Positions 17,234 through 26,463 of a stretch of 64,000 bases of DNA are shown here, in pieces. The first letter of the stretch is position 1. Each line of letters begins with the position of its first letter. The stretch lies in the NCBI RefSeq assembly GCF_018137965.1, contig NZ_CP073100.1, positions 310,001 to 374,000 of the forward strand, in the 5' to 3' direction. The notes beneath the pieces are model-generated. The model saw nothing but the letters and a program-made list of their open reading frames with translations. It was not told the origin of the DNA and made no database searches. The translations under genes and the position numbers were made by a program. This stretch comes from Luteolibacter ambystomatis (lineage in GTDB: Bacteria; Verrucomicrobiota; Verrucomicrobiia; Verrucomicrobiales; Akkermansiaceae).

Positions 17234-18874
17234 TCAACTGTTCTTCTTGTAGAGGCGCTCGACCTTGGCGGCTTCGTTGCGATCGGACATCCAGGACATG
17301 AAGGCACGCATGCGGTTCTGGCTGGCGGCGCTGGTCACTTCGGAATCGAGGCGGGAGTTGGCGTCCGGGCTCTTCTCGACCTCGCGCTTCTCGACGAAGA
17401 CGATGAAGGCCTGGGTCGGCTCGGCGATCACATCGGCGACGGTGCCGGGATCGACCAGGTTGGTCTCACGGAAGAGCGAGGCGGGAGCATCGTCACCGGT
17501 AGGGCGGAAGGAGGCGGTGATCGGGCCGAGCGGCTTGCTTTCCAAGCCGGCGTCCTTGGCGGCATCGGCGAAGGACTTGCCGCCCTTGATGGCTTCGCGG
17601 ATGGCGGCGAGCTTTTCGTCGGCACTCTTCTTCATCGCTTCACGCGCCTTTTCCTCGATGTACTGGGCCTTGGCCTGCTCCTTGGCTTCCTCGAAGGTCT
17701 TGGTGCGGGAGACTTCCTCGCCATCCAAGCGGGCGATCAGCCACTGGTTCTGACCGACGGCGAAGGGCTCGGAAATCTTCGAGAGCGGATCGGAGGTTTC
17801 CTTCATGTTGAAGAGCGAGTCCACGGCACGGTTGCCGCCGCCGCTGGAGCGCAGGGTCATGGCCAGATCGGCCGGGGACTGGCTGGCTGGGAAGAGTTCG
17901 GTGGTCTTGACCTCGAAACCCTGCTCCTTGGCGAGGTCTTCGAAACCGGAGCCCTTCTTGTTCTGGAGATCGGTGAAGAAGTCATCCATCCGCTGGTTGA
18001 GTTCCTTCTCCTTGTTGCGGCGCTCTTCGATGATCTTCGGATCTTCCTTGGTCGGATCCGGCTTCTCAGGCTTGGAGGCATCCTCCGGCTTTTTCTCCGC
18101 ATCGGGCTTGGCGTCCTCCGGCTTCACTTCCGGCAGCTTCGGCGCGGCGAGCACGTAGGTGAACTTGCGCTTCGCCTCGGTCTTGAAGGAGTCCTGGATG
18201 GTGTCCCAATAGGCCTTCACTTCCTCATCGGTCGGCTTGATCGCTTCCTTGAACGGCGCGAGGGCGATCTTGGAAAGCTGGACGGAGACGAGCTGGCGGT
18301 TGAGGGCCGAGGAGTCCGCCACGATCTGGCGGTTCACGGCGAGGCCGGAGCCGAGGATATCGCCCAGCTTGCGGGCGATCACGGCGTCCTTGGCGAGGTC
18401 GAGCACATCCTGCTCGGTCATGCCCAGGCGGCCGATGCTTTTTTCGATGATGTTCTTGTAGGTGAAGGCGTCATACTTGCCGTCCTTGCCGGCGAAGGCG
18501 GACATTTCCTTCACGTAGTCGAAGATCTCATCCTTCGAGGGATGGATGCCGTATTCCTCGCCAGCCTGGCGGATCAGGATGCGATTGGCGAAAAAGGTCT
18601 CGGAAACTTCGCCCTCGTCACCACCACGACCGCCGAAACCATTCAGACCGGCGACGAATTCATACATCTGCAGGCCCATGGCCAGATTGCGGGCCTCCAC
18701 GCCCTGCTTCTGGTAGGTGAGGCCATCATAGGTGGTTCCATCAATCCGGAGATAGGCCTGGCCACCGCCACCCGATGCCTTCGAGCCGCTGAAACCGGTG
18801 AACAGGAAACTGAGGAAGAGGGCCACCAGGACCACCATCATCAGGCCGTAATAATTGCGGATGTTTTCAATCAT
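17234..18874 (-). CDS. PpiD/SurA-like membrane-anchored peptidyl-prolyl isomerase
   Basis: A 546-residue protein with a single N-terminal membrane helix (about 10-28, MMVVLVALFLSFLFTGF) and a large periplasmic part. The first 200 residues resemble the SurA/PpiD N-terminal chaperone domain. A Pro/Lys/Glu-rich linker follows (about 235-270). The C-terminal half contains parvulin-like features (FEDLAKEQG, ITASFRPTGDDAPASLF). This is the layout of PpiD, which helps proteins emerging from SecYEG. Family assignment is good; isomerase activity is not certain because the parvulin core is divergent. Confidence 0.78.
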   Translation of the reverse strand: MIENIRNYYGLMMVVLVALFLSFLFTGFSGSKASGGGGQAYLRIDGTTYDGLTYQKQGVEARNLAMGLQMYEFVAGLNGFGGRGGDEGEVSETFFANRILIRQAGEEYGIHPSKDEIFDYVKEMSAFAGKDGKYDAFTYKNIIEKSIGRLGMTEQDVLDLAKDAVIARKLGDILGSGLAVNRQIVADSSALNRQLVSVQLSKIALAPFKEAIKPTDEEVKAYWDTIQDSFKTEAKRKFTYVLAAPKLPEVKPEDAKPDAEKKPEDASKPEKPDPTKEDPKIIEERRNKEKELNQRMDDFFTDLQNKKGSGFEDLAKEQGFEVKTTELFPASQSPADLAMTLRSSGGGNRAVDSLFNMKETSDPLSKISEPFAVGQNQWLIARLDGEEVSRTKTFEEAKEQAKAQYIEEKAREAMKKSADEKLAAIREAIKGGKSFADAAKDAGLESKPLGPITASFRPTGDDAPASLFRETNLVDPGTVADVIAEPTQAFIVFVEKREVEKSPDANSRLDSEVTSAASQNRMRAFMSWMSDRNEAAKVERLYKKNS

Positions 18875-18961
18875 GCGGAAAGCCGCCCGCCGTTGCCGCG
18901 GGCCCGCGTAGTAAAGGAGGCTGCCCGCCGGGCATCAATCTCAATTCCAACAAGAAACGCC

Positions 18962-19002
18962 CGGAAAAAATGAAGCCGCCGGGAGCACCCACTCCCGGCG
19001 GC
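18962..19002 (-). terminator. Rho-independent terminator, about 200 bases after nadA
   Basis: GCCGCCGGGAG (18975-18985) and CTCCCGGCGGC (18992-19002) form a perfect 11-pair stem. Read on the minus strand it is followed by TTCATTTTTT. The nearest upstream minus-strand gene is nadA, ending at 19211, leaving an unexplained 200-base leader or trailer (19003-19210). Confidence 0.75.
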
Positions 19003-19210
19003 CAAGCTGATCAACCTCAACACGCCTGTTGGCGGAGGGGGCTGACAACTGCTGTTCACCCTTACATGAAAACTGCGACTTGCGTGCGGTTTTCAGGGGT
19101 TTTGACCCCGGGGCGACAACAGCCGTTCAAAAGATTCACCCGATTCCGTGTAAAGTTCCGCCAGTCAAGCAGCGGCGGGAATTGCAGGGAATTGTAAAGC
19201 CGGGCCGGGG

Positions 19211-20155
19211 TTATTTCGACTGCTCCAGCATCCGCAGCAGGGGGGCTTCGGCGCGGATGCGGACGGATTCCTCCATTTCCACGCGTGGCTCCAGATTCGC
19301 GAGGCAGTCGCGGAGTTTCTGGAGGGTGTTCATTTTCATGTAGCGGCAGTCGGCGCAGGCGCAGCGGTCGGTGGGACCGGGGATGAGGTTCTTGTCCGGG
19401 CATTCCTTGCGCAGGCGGTGCAGCATGCCGCTCTCGGTGACGACGATGATGTCCTTCACCGGGGCGTTCTTGCAGAAGGTGATCATCTTCTCCGTGGAGC
19501 AGACTTCGTCCGCCAGCAGGCGCACCGCCTGGGTGCATTCCGGATGGGCGACGACGAGCGCGTCCGGGTACTCGGCCTTGATCCGGTTGATCGAGTCCCG
19601 GGTGAACTCGACATGGACGTAGCAGGAGCCCTGCCACAGGTCCATTTTCCGACCGGTCTGCTCCATCACCCAGGCACCGAGGTTGGCATCCGGCACGAAG
19701 AGGATCGGGCGATCTGCAGGGGCTTTGTTGACGATCTTCACCGCGTTTCCGGAGGTGCAGATCACGTCGCACAGCGCCTTCACCCCGGCGGAGCAGTTGA
19801 TGTAGGCGATGACGTAGTAGTTCTTGTCCGCGTGTTCCTTCAGGTAGGCCTCCAATTGCGGAGCGGGGCAGGATTGCTCCAGCGAGCAACCCGCATCGGC
19901 ATCCGGCAGGACCACGATCTTGGAAGGGTTCACGATTTTCGCCGTTTCCGCCATGAAATGCACGCCGCAGAAGGCGATCACGTCCGCATCGGTCGATTTC
20001 GCGTGATAGGCGAGGCCAAGGGAATCGCCGACGTAGTCACCGAGGTCCTGGATGTCACCGGACTGGTAATTGTGGACCAGAATGACGGCATTGCGGGCCT
20101 TTTTCAGGGCGAGAATCTCTTCCTTGAGATCGAGCGCGGTGGCGGCGGCGGGCAT
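19211..20155 (-). CDS. nadA: Quinolinate synthase
   Basis: A 314-residue 4Fe-4S enzyme condensing iminoaspartate with dihydroxyacetone phosphate in NAD synthesis. Marks include VILVHNYQSGDIQDLGD, FCGVHFMAETAKIV, VLPDADAGCSLEQSC, HPECTQAVR and CACADCRYMKMN near the C-terminus, which contribute the cluster cysteines. The ATG at 20155 gives the usual family N-terminus; earlier in-frame codons run into the terminator of the next gene. Single gene here, with no nadB or nadC in the window. Confidence 0.96.
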   Translation of the reverse strand: MPAAATALDLKEEILALKKARNAVILVHNYQSGDIQDLGDYVGDSLGLAYHAKSTDADVIAFCGVHFMAETAKIVNPSKIVVLPDADAGCSLEQSCPAPQLEAYLKEHADKNYYVIAYINCSAGVKALCDVICTSGNAVKIVNKAPADRPILFVPDANLGAWVMEQTGRKMDLWQGSCYVHVEFTRDSINRIKAEYPDALVVAHPECTQAVRLLADEVCSTEKMITFCKNAPVKDIIVVTESGMLHRLRKECPDKNLIPGPTDRCACADCRYMKMNTLQKLRDCLANLEPRVEMEESVRIRAEAPLLRMLEQSK

Positions 20156-20202
20156 GCGCGGAATGTGGAGCGGGATTTCCGGCACGTAAACGCCCGAGTA
20201 TG

Positions 20203-20237
20203 AAAAAGGCCGACTCCTCCGAAGAGGGGCCGGCCTT
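20203..20237 (-). terminator. Rho-independent terminator of the collagen-like gene
   Basis: AAGGCCG (20206-20212) pairs with CGGCCTT (20231-20237), with an inner CTCCTC/GAGGGG stem and a T5 run on the minus strand. It lies 28 bases after the stop at 20265. Confidence 0.78.
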
Positions 20238-20264
20238 GGAATTCCAGCAGTCCGGAGGCGGGAA

Positions 20265-21632
20265 TCAGGGCTCCAGGCGGAGTTTCGCGCCGGAGACGTT
20301 GAGGATCCGGAAGGTGACTTCATGCACCATGATCGGAGCCGGGCTGGAGAACGAGACGTTGTCGAAAACGCTCACTCCCGGCTGGGAACCCGGATTGAAG
20401 AACCCGGGGGTGGCACCGGAGTTGACAGTGCCAAGGTGGAGCTTGTCAGTCGTATCGACGGTGGCGGTAATGGAATTGGCCGTGGCCAGGAACTGCAGGA
20501 CGCCCTGCTCGGTGGCGATCTGCGAGCCGCCATCGGTGGCCCGGTTGGTGTAAAAAATCCGGCCACCGGCGGTCTCGGTACCCGTGAGCTTGATGGAAAC
20601 CAACGAGGTGAAACCGGGTGCGTTGAGAATCATCTGCTTGCGGATGCTCTTGAGCTGGGAAAGGCTGACGCCCGTCCACGAAGCCGGGCTGCTTTCCGGA
20701 GTATTGCCCGTATTGCCGTCCGCGAGTGAATAGAAGTAGGTATCCGCCGTGGAAGAGGTCACCAGGTCGTTCTTCGCATAGGTCGTGGCGGCGTTGAATG
20801 CTCCGAGGAAATAAACCAGCTCGGGAGCATCCGTGACTCCCGCCGGGCCTTGCGGGCCTACGGGACCCTGGGGGCCGGTCGGGCCTTGTGGGCCTACGGC
20901 ACCCTGTGGACCTGCGGGGCCGACAGGGCCGGTGGCTCCTTGGGGTCCGGTGGAGCCCGCGGGCCCCTGCGGACCTGTAGCTCCCGCTGCCCCCTGGGGG
21001 CCTTGCAAGCCTTGAGGACCGGTGGCACCTTGAGGCCCTTGCGGGCCGGGAGCTCCCTGCGGGCCCGCACTGGTGATCGTGATGTCCAGCGAGGCGGCTT
21101 TGCCGGTGAGGGCGTTTTCCTTGCTGTCGATCAACGTGCGGAGCGTGGCGTCCGCAGTCTTGAGGGTAATGCCGTTGTTATTGGCGGGATTGGTCACCCA
21201 GTCCTTCACAAGATTGGTGACGTCCACGACCACCGCGGTGTAGTCGCGGATGTCGGTGGCATCGATGGTGGAGAGCGTCGCACCGATGCCGGGGGCGTTT
21301 TTACCGGTCAGCGTATCTTCATTCCATGCGGCGGTGGCCGGAGCCACGGTGATGGCACCGGTGCCGGTGGTGGTGCGGAAAAAGAGCCGGAGGTTGGCCT
21401 GCTGGATATTATCAGCGGTGATGCTGGCGGGCAGGGACGAGAGATCAAAATCGAGGAAACCGGTTTCCTTTTTGGAAACCGCGATGTTGCCGACCTTGCC
21501 GGAATTGGCGGCAGTGCCGGTAGTGGTGTAGGTGTCCTGCGTGACGTCAATCAGAGTCGCGTGGGCGACGGTGGTGCCGAGGCAGCCGATGGCGAGACCG
21601 CGGAACCATGTGGATTTCAATGTAGGGGTCAT
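20265..21632 (-). CDS. Secreted collagen-like protein with DNRLRE-type head
   Basis: A 455-residue protein with a signal peptide (to about residue 25). Residues 26-185 form a beta-rich domain of the DNRLRE kind ([37 protein letters not shown]), common on microbial surface proteins. Residues about 190-265 are some 25 uninterrupted Gly-X-Y triplets, mostly GPQ, GPA and GAT. Then comes a module resembling a carbohydrate-binding CBM5/12 fold ([26 protein letters not shown]), and a last beta domain. The triplets should form a triple helix, so it is probably a trimeric surface or matrix stalk. No Cys-rich or sorting tail is seen. Confidence 0.85.
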   Translation of the reverse strand: MTPTLKSTWFRGLAIGCLGTTVAHATLIDVTQDTYTTTGTAANSGKVGNIAVSKKETGFLDFDLSSLPASITADNIQQANLRLFFRTTTGTGAITVAPATAAWNEDTLTGKNAPGIGATLSTIDATDIRDYTAVVVDVTNLVKDWVTNPANNNGITLKTADATLRTLIDSKENALTGKAASLDITITSAGPQGAPGPQGPQGATGPQGLQGPQGAAGATGPQGPAGSTGPQGATGPVGPAGPQGAVGPQGPTGPQGPVGPQGPAGVTDAPELVYFLGAFNAATTYAKNDLVTSSTADTYFYSLADGNTGNTPESSPASWTGVSLSQLKSIRKQMILNAPGFTSLVSIKLTGTETAGGRIFYTNRATDGGSQIATEQGVLQFLATANSITATVDTTDKLHLGTVNSGATPGFFNPGSQPGVSVFDNVSFSSPAPIMVHEVTFRILNVSGAKLRLEP

Positions 21633-21802
21633 GGCACCCCATATAAATACCCGGCATCGGATACAAACATTTCTTGTTAGATTGTCTTCCAGGCGGATTT
21701 GATGATTGGTTCAAATCGCTGATTGCCAATCTTGAATGATGTCCGACCCCATTCAGGTGAATAATCCGACACAGTCACAGTTGTGTTGTTTGCGGGCTGT
21801 AT

Positions 21803-22669
21803 CTACTCGCTGCCGTGCTCGGACGGCGAGTCTTCCTCCGTCTTCGGCTGGATGATCTCGATCACGCCGCTGTGCTTCGCACCCTGCTTCACCTGGAGGC
21901 GGGCGGCGCGGACGAGACCGCGGAGTTCGGCGCGCTTTTCAAGGACGACCGCACCGCTGCAATGGACCTGGCCGGTGAGCTGGCCATCCACGAAAACTTC
22001 GGCTGCCTGGACGGCGTGCAGAAATTCGACACGCGCCCCACGCTCCACCCGCAGCGTGTGGCAGCGGACTTTACCTGGGATCTTGCCATGGCTGAGGATG
22101 ACCAGATCTCCGGAGCACTCGACCGCGGCGGCCAGTTCACCCAGCACGGTGAGATTGTGGCAGGTGATCGGGACGCCGGATACGGAGCCGCCTTTTTCAA
22201 TCGTCACATCGCCGCGGGTCTGGATGCGCCGGTTCCAGCGCTCATTGATCGTGTAATCGCGGAGGCTGATATAGAACCCGCAATACGGACATTGGCTCGA
22301 CTGGGCATTCGGCACGGCGATGTGCTCGCGCCCACAGTCAAAGCACACGACGTGGCGTGGTTTTGGGGTGCGCCCGAACAACCGCTGGATGAGGCCGACC
22401 GGGGCGGGAACCGGAGGCTCGGGCCGTTTGAAGGGAGACTGCGGCTTGGCAGGCTCGGGTTCCGGCTCGTCCTCTTCGGACGGGCGGACCTTGTGGGCGA
22501 CGAAGCGGGTGGATGGCTTCTGGCGGGTGACCGCCTTGCCGTCCTTGACTTGAAAGTTCGCGCCACAGGCCCGGCAGGTGGTGGAAACCACCAGCGCGGG
22601 CTCGGACTGGACATGACCGCACTCGGGGCAGGTCAGCTCGATGCGATGGCGCGCGGGCTCTGCGGCCAT
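21803..22669 (-). CDS. Bactofilin-like protein with two zinc ribbons
   Basis: A 288-residue protein. Residues 14-36 form a zinc ribbon with paired CPEC and CRAC motifs. About 109-135 hold a second ribbon with CFDC and CPYC. Between them lies a Pro/Glu linker. From about 150 to 275 there is a right-handed beta-helix of the bactofilin type, seen as repeated short strands (GDVTIEKGGSVSG, GDLVILSHGKIPG, EVFVDGQLTGQVHC). It is immediately downstream of a classical bactofilin gene (42 bases apart). The zinc modules suggest a protein or nucleic-acid partner. No membrane segment. Confidence 0.82.
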   Translation of the reverse strand: MAAEPARHRIELTCPECGHVQSEPALVVSTTCRACGANFQVKDGKAVTRQKPSTRFVAHKVRPSEEDEPEPEPAKPQSPFKRPEPPVPAPVGLIQRLFGRTPKPRHVVCFDCGREHIAVPNAQSSQCPYCGFYISLRDYTINERWNRRIQTRGDVTIEKGGSVSGVPITCHNLTVLGELAAAVECSGDLVILSHGKIPGKVRCHTLRVERGARVEFLHAVQAAEVFVDGQLTGQVHCSGAVVLEKRAELRGLVRAARLQVKQGAKHSGVIEIIQPKTEEDSPSEHGSE

Positions 22670-22711
22670 GGCGGGATCAGGCTGGGGCTGTTCCGGCGGG
22701 TTGCGGGAAGG

Positions 22712-23275
22712 TTACTGGACGACGCCGGCGAGGGTGTCCTGTTTCGGGACGTCCTGCTGCTTGCTGTCGCCACCCTTGGCAGGTGCCGCGGCGGGCGTGC
22801 CACCGGCCGGGGTGCCGACGGTAGACTTGCCGACGAAGATCGCGCCCGCCTCGATGGCGAGGGTCTTGGCCTTGATGTCACCGACGACTTCGGCGCTGGC
22901 CTTCAGCTCGACACGGTCGGCGACGGTGATGTTGCCGTGGATCTTGCCGTAAACGACCAGCGTGCCGGTCTTCACCTCGGCCTTGATGCGGGCGTTTTCG
23001 CCCACGGTCAGATTGCCATCGGAAGCAATTTCGCCCTCGATCTTGCCGTCCACCACGAGATCGTTGGTGAACTTGACGGAGCCTTTGATTTCAACGTCCG
23101 AGGAGAGAACGTTGCGGGTCGCGGAAGCGCCGGGGCGTGAAACCGGGGCGGAAGTCGCGGGAGTGGGGGAAAACGATGGAGCCGGGGCCGGGGGCTCGGT
23201 GCGGAACGAATCCTGCGGCGGGGTCACCGGACGGGCAGGTTCCGTCGTATCTTGGCCGATCACTTTTTTGAACAC
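22712..23275 (-). CDS. Bactofilin (polymer-forming cytoskeletal protein)
   Basis: A 187-residue protein. A disordered, Pro-rich N-terminal tail (1-60) is followed by the bactofilin beta-helix (about 62-150): IKGSVKFTNDLVVDGKIEG, GNLTVGENARIKAEVK, LVVYGKIHGNITVADRVEL. The C-terminal tail is Ala/Gly-rich. Bactofilins self-assemble into filaments that position envelope enzymes and shape cells. It forms an operon with the zinc-ribbon paralogue downstream and lies 56 bases after the TPR gene. Confidence 0.93.
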   Translation of the reverse strand: MFKKVIGQDTTEPARPVTPPQDSFRTEPPAPAPSFSPTPATSAPVSRPGASATRNVLSSDVEIKGSVKFTNDLVVDGKIEGEIASDGNLTVGENARIKAEVKTGTLVVYGKIHGNITVADRVELKASAEVVGDIKAKTLAIEAGAIFVGKSTVGTPAGGTPAAAPAKGGDSKQQDVPKQDTLAGVVQ

Positions 23276-23331
23276 GCAGGAATTGAGAACTGGCGGTTAT
23301 AAAAGTCAAATTGATTCCCCCTCGCAGACCC

Positions 23332-24198
23332 TCATTTGGCGGGGTTTGCGGGCGCTGGCTCGGCGGGAGCCGGGGCCGGCGCGGGCTCTCCCGCGGGGAC
23401 CGGATCGACCAGTCCACCGAAGGGGGCTCCACCGGAGGTTCCGGGCTGGAAGAGATTGCCGGGAGCGACCTCATCGGCACCACCGGCCGGAGGAAGTCCG
23501 GGGATGTTCGGCGCGCCCGGAGTCGGCTGCGGGGTGACCTGGCGGGCCTCGATTTCCGTCGGCGCCTTCGCCTTGAGAATCATGAGGTGCTGGCTGGCCA
23601 GGCCGGAAAAGTTGTTGTCGCCGTAGTCATTCTTGGCCTTGTCGTAATAGCCCTTGGCCTTTTCCAGATCGCCGCCGAGCTTGGCGAGGTCGCCGAGCTG
23701 GGTGAGGGCGTAGGGGGCGAGGTAGCGACCGGCCGGATTGGCGATCACCGCCTGGAAGGCGGCTTCCGCGTCGGCGTTCTTGCCTTGGACCATCAGTTTC
23801 GCACCGAGCGAGGCTTGGGCGCTGGCCTTGGCCGGATGATCCGGGTTGTTCTGGATGAAGGACTTGAGGGTTTCGATCGCGGCATCTTGCTGGCCATCGC
23901 TCCACTGCTTGTCCGCGGAGAGGACGGTGGCGCTGCCAGCGGCTGGAGTTCCCGGGAACTTCTGTGAAACCGCCTGGAGATCGGTCAGGCTTTCAGCCTT
24001 GATAAGGGCTGCACCGGCTTGATGCTCGGCACCGGTTTTCGCGCTCCGGTAGATCACCCAGCCACAGCCGCCGAGGGCGGCGAGGATGGCGACCACGATG
24101 AGGCCCTTTTGGTTGCGCTCCAGAAACTGTTCGAACGCGCTGGGAGCTTGCGAGATCTCGCCGAGAAGCTGCGGGGTGTCTTGAATGTCTTTGGGCAT
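23332..24198 (-). CDS. YfgM-like membrane-anchored TPR protein
   Basis: A 288-residue protein with one membrane helix at about 32-50 (GLIVVAILAALGGCGWVIY) preceded by a short cytoplasmic head. Several tetratricopeptide-like repeats follow (about 70-215), then a Pro/Ala-rich tail. This is the layout of YfgM, a partner of PpiD at the SecYEG translocon. The gene starts the bactofilin transcript. A direct link to the PpiD-like gene at 17234 is inference. Confidence 0.78.
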   Translation of the reverse strand: MPKDIQDTPQLLGEISQAPSAFEQFLERNQKGLIVVAILAALGGCGWVIYRSAKTGAEHQAGAALIKAESLTDLQAVSQKFPGTPAAGSATVLSADKQWSDGQQDAAIETLKSFIQNNPDHPAKASAQASLGAKLMVQGKNADAEAAFQAVIANPAGRYLAPYALTQLGDLAKLGGDLEKAKGYYDKAKNDYGDNNFSGLASQHLMILKAKAPTEIEARQVTPQPTPGAPNIPGLPPAGGADEVAPGNLFQPGTSGGAPFGGLVDPVPAGEPAPAPAPAEPAPANPAK

Positions 24199-24329
24199 CG
24201 GAATCGTCTGGGCCTGAGCGGCGGGAGGATTAAGGACGGCGGCGCGATGAAATCAATGAGGAATTGGAACGGGGCGGACACGGAATTTTCGTGGCCAGCC
24301 GTATCCGGCGTCCATTAGGGTGCCCGCGC

Positions 24330-25463
24330 ATGGCAGGGCGCGTTTATGTGGTGGCGGGGGAATTGAGCGGGGACGCGCATGGCGCGGGCCTGCTGCGGGC
24401 GCTCCATCACCTGCATCCGGCGGTCGAAGTCTCCGGAGCCGGAGGCCCGGAAATGGCCGCCGTGGGAGGAGAAAAAGTCCGCGACTGGGTGGAGGATGCG
24501 GCGGTGGTGGGCGTCTGGGAGGTGCTGAAACACTACAGTTGGTTCAAGGCGCGCTTTGATGAAATGCTGGCCGAGGCCCGCGAATTCCGCCCGGACGTGC
24601 TGCTGCTCATCGACTATCCTGGCTTCAACCTGCGCTTCGCCGAGGCGGTGAAGAAGGAGCTGCCGGAGACACGGATCGTTTACTACATCAGCCCGCAGGT
24701 GTGGGCATGGAACAAGGGCCGCATCCCCAAGATGGTGCGCCTGATCGATGAAATGCTGTGCCTGTTTCCCTTCGAGCAGCCGTTATTCGAGAACGCGGGA
24801 CTCAAAACGACTTTCGTGGGCCACCCGCTGGTGGATGAGCTGGAGGAACGCCGGATTCCGGGTGTGACGCCGGATGAATCGCTGGTCGGGCTTTTCCCGG
24901 GCAGCCGGAATCGCGAAGTCTCGCGCCTGTTCCCGATGATGCTGGAAACGGCGCGCTCGATGCATGCGCGGCGGCCGGGTCTTCGCTTCGAGGCTCCCGC
25001 GGCCTCGCCGAAGCTGGCGGCCTCCATGCGTGCCTTGGTGGAGTCCACCGGGACCGGCGGCTATGTGACCGTGACCGATGGCGGCAGCAACGAGCTGATG
25101 CAGCGTGCGGTCTGCGGCGTGATCGCCAGCGGTACCGCGACGCTGGAAGCCGCCTATTTCGGCCTGCCTTACTGCCTCGTGTACAAGGTGGCGTGGCCGA
25201 CCTACATCCTTGGCAGCCTGTTGGTGAAACTGGAGTTCATCGGCCTCGTCAATATCCTCGCGGGTGAGGAGGTGGTGGAGGAACTGATCCAGGCCGATGC
25301 CGAACCAGCGGCCGTGGAGCGTTCGTTGGGCCGCTTTCTCGATGACCCGGTTTTCCGCAAGCATGTCCAAAGCGGCCTCGCCGCCACTGCCGCCAAGCTG
25401 GGCGGTCCCGGTGCCCATGAGCGTGCGGCGGAAGCGGTTGATCGCTGGCTGAGACATGCGTAG
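24330..25463 (+). CDS. lpxB: Lipid-A-disaccharide synthase
   Basis: A 377-residue GT19 glycosyltransferase that joins UDP-diacylglucosamine to lipid X in lipid A synthesis. It starts VYVVAGELSGDAHGA, the family signature, followed by DYPGFNLRFAEAVKK, YYISPQVWAWNKGRI, FVGHPLVDE, LFPGSRNREV and ASGTATLEAAYFGLP. Length is normal. It shows that the organism makes lipid A. The start at 24330 puts this signature at the N-terminus. It is divergent from the YfgM-like gene. Confidence 0.97.
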   Translation: MAGRVYVVAGELSGDAHGAGLLRALHHLHPAVEVSGAGGPEMAAVGGEKVRDWVEDAAVVGVWEVLKHYSWFKARFDEMLAEAREFRPDVLLLIDYPGFNLRFAEAVKKELPETRIVYYISPQVWAWNKGRIPKMVRLIDEMLCLFPFEQPLFENAGLKTTFVGHPLVDELEERRIPGVTPDESLVGLFPGSRNREVSRLFPMMLETARSMHARRPGLRFEAPAASPKLAASMRALVESTGTGGYVTVTDGGSNELMQRAVCGVIASGTATLEAAYFGLPYCLVYKVAWPTYILGSLLVKLEFIGLVNILAGEEVVEELIQADAEPAAVERSLGRFLDDPVFRKHVQSGLAATAAKLGGPGAHERAAEAVDRWLRHA

Positions 25464-25515
25464 GCGGCGCATTTGAACTTGGCACGCCGCCACAGGCCGC
25501 TATTCAGGGCGCGCG

Positions 25516-25734
25516 ATGAAAGTTTTCCCGATGCTTCTTGTTCTTGCGACCGTGGCCTTCGTTTCCTGCGAGCGCCACGATTGGGAGGAAACCAAGAAAC
25601 TCCATGAACCCCACGGTGCCCATGGCGCCGGTCACGGTGGTGAGCACGGCGGCCACGAAGGTGGAGCCGCCGCGGGCCATGACGAGAAGCACGCCGAAGG
25701 CGGCGAGCACAAGGAAGACGGGCACGGCCACTGA
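25516..25734 (+). CDS. Histidine-rich small lipoprotein
   Basis: A 72-residue protein. The N-terminal 18 residues are a lipoprotein signal ending in AFVSC, the lipobox with acceptor Cys18. The mature part is highly hydrophilic and has 12 histidines, mostly as GH, EH or HG pairs (HGAHGAGHGGEHGGHEGG), with acidic residues between. It should sit on a membrane facing the periplasm and bind a transition metal such as Zn, Cu or Ni; which one is unknown. It is 52 bases after lpxB and may share its transcript. Confidence 0.75.
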   Translation: MKVFPMLLVLATVAFVSCERHDWEETKKLHEPHGAHGAGHGGEHGGHEGGAAAGHDEKHAEGGEHKEDGHGH

Positions 25735-25740
25735 TTTCAT

Positions 25741-26364
25741 TCACGCGCGCTTGCGGCGGTAGCTGAGGAAGCACTCGCCCGCCGCTGGCTCGAATCCCGT
25801 CAGTTCGAAGGCGAGCGAAGCGGGGAGGAAAGCGCCCGGAATCCCGGTGGGAGTGGGCGCGGATTTGCCGCCGAACAGGCTGTGTCCGGCCCAGGTGAGG
25901 TGGAATTCGTCGATGGCGTCGAGTTCTGCCAGAGCTCGGATCAAACTGCCGCCGCCCTCGCAATGGAGGCGCTGCACGCCGTGGTCGCGGGCGAGAGTTT
26001 CAAGGAAGGAAGCGACCGAGCCGTGATGGAGGTGTGCTCCGCTTGGAATGGCGGCATCCACGTTTCCGGTGACCAGCAGATGGATTTTTCCCCCCGGTGT
26101 AGCGAACATCGGATGGCTGGGATCGAAATTGCCTCCGTGGGACACCACGCAGCGCAGTGGCTGGCGGTCCTGATCGCGCACGGTCATGGTCATTCGGTCG
26201 GCCTCCCACGTGCCGCGCCCCACCAGCAGCGCATCCGCACCACGGCGGAAAGCTTGGAGACGTTCATGATCGGCCGATGAAGTCCAGCCGGACGGGTGGC
26301 GGTCCACGGTGGAGATCTTTCCATCCGCGGAGATCGCGAGGTTCGTGCTGACGAAGGGCCGCAT
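25741..26364 (-). CDS. RibD C-terminal-like reductase
   Basis: A 207-residue protein of the RibD reductase/DHFR-like family, which reduces ribosylamino-pyrimidine intermediates in riboflavin synthesis. Marks are the start TNLAISADGKIS, GADALLVGRGTWEADRM, and HCEGGGSLIRALAELDAIDEFHL. The deaminase half of RibD is absent, so it either works with a separate deaminase or reduces another pterin- or pyrimidine-like compound. It ends six bases from the convergent lipoprotein gene. Confidence 0.88.
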   Translation of the reverse strand: MRPFVSTNLAISADGKISTVDRHPSGWTSSADHERLQAFRRGADALLVGRGTWEADRMTMTVRDQDRQPLRCVVSHGGNFDPSHPMFATPGGKIHLLVTGNVDAAIPSGAHLHHGSVASFLETLARDHGVQRLHCEGGGSLIRALAELDAIDEFHLTWAGHSLFGGKSAPTPTGIPGAFLPASLAFELTGFEPAAGECFLSYRRKRA

Positions 26365-26463
26365 GGCATGAGGATGAATGGGAACACCGGCGAGGTAAAC
26401 CGCTGAAGCGCGTGGGGGAGACTTGGGCTTGTCGCGCGGCCGATTGGGCGTATGGTCCCGCCC

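Noticed and set aside
17156..18973. A 605-codon open frame opposite the PpiD-like gene
   Set aside because: It is a mirror frame of a well-supported gene with signal anchor and chaperone features.
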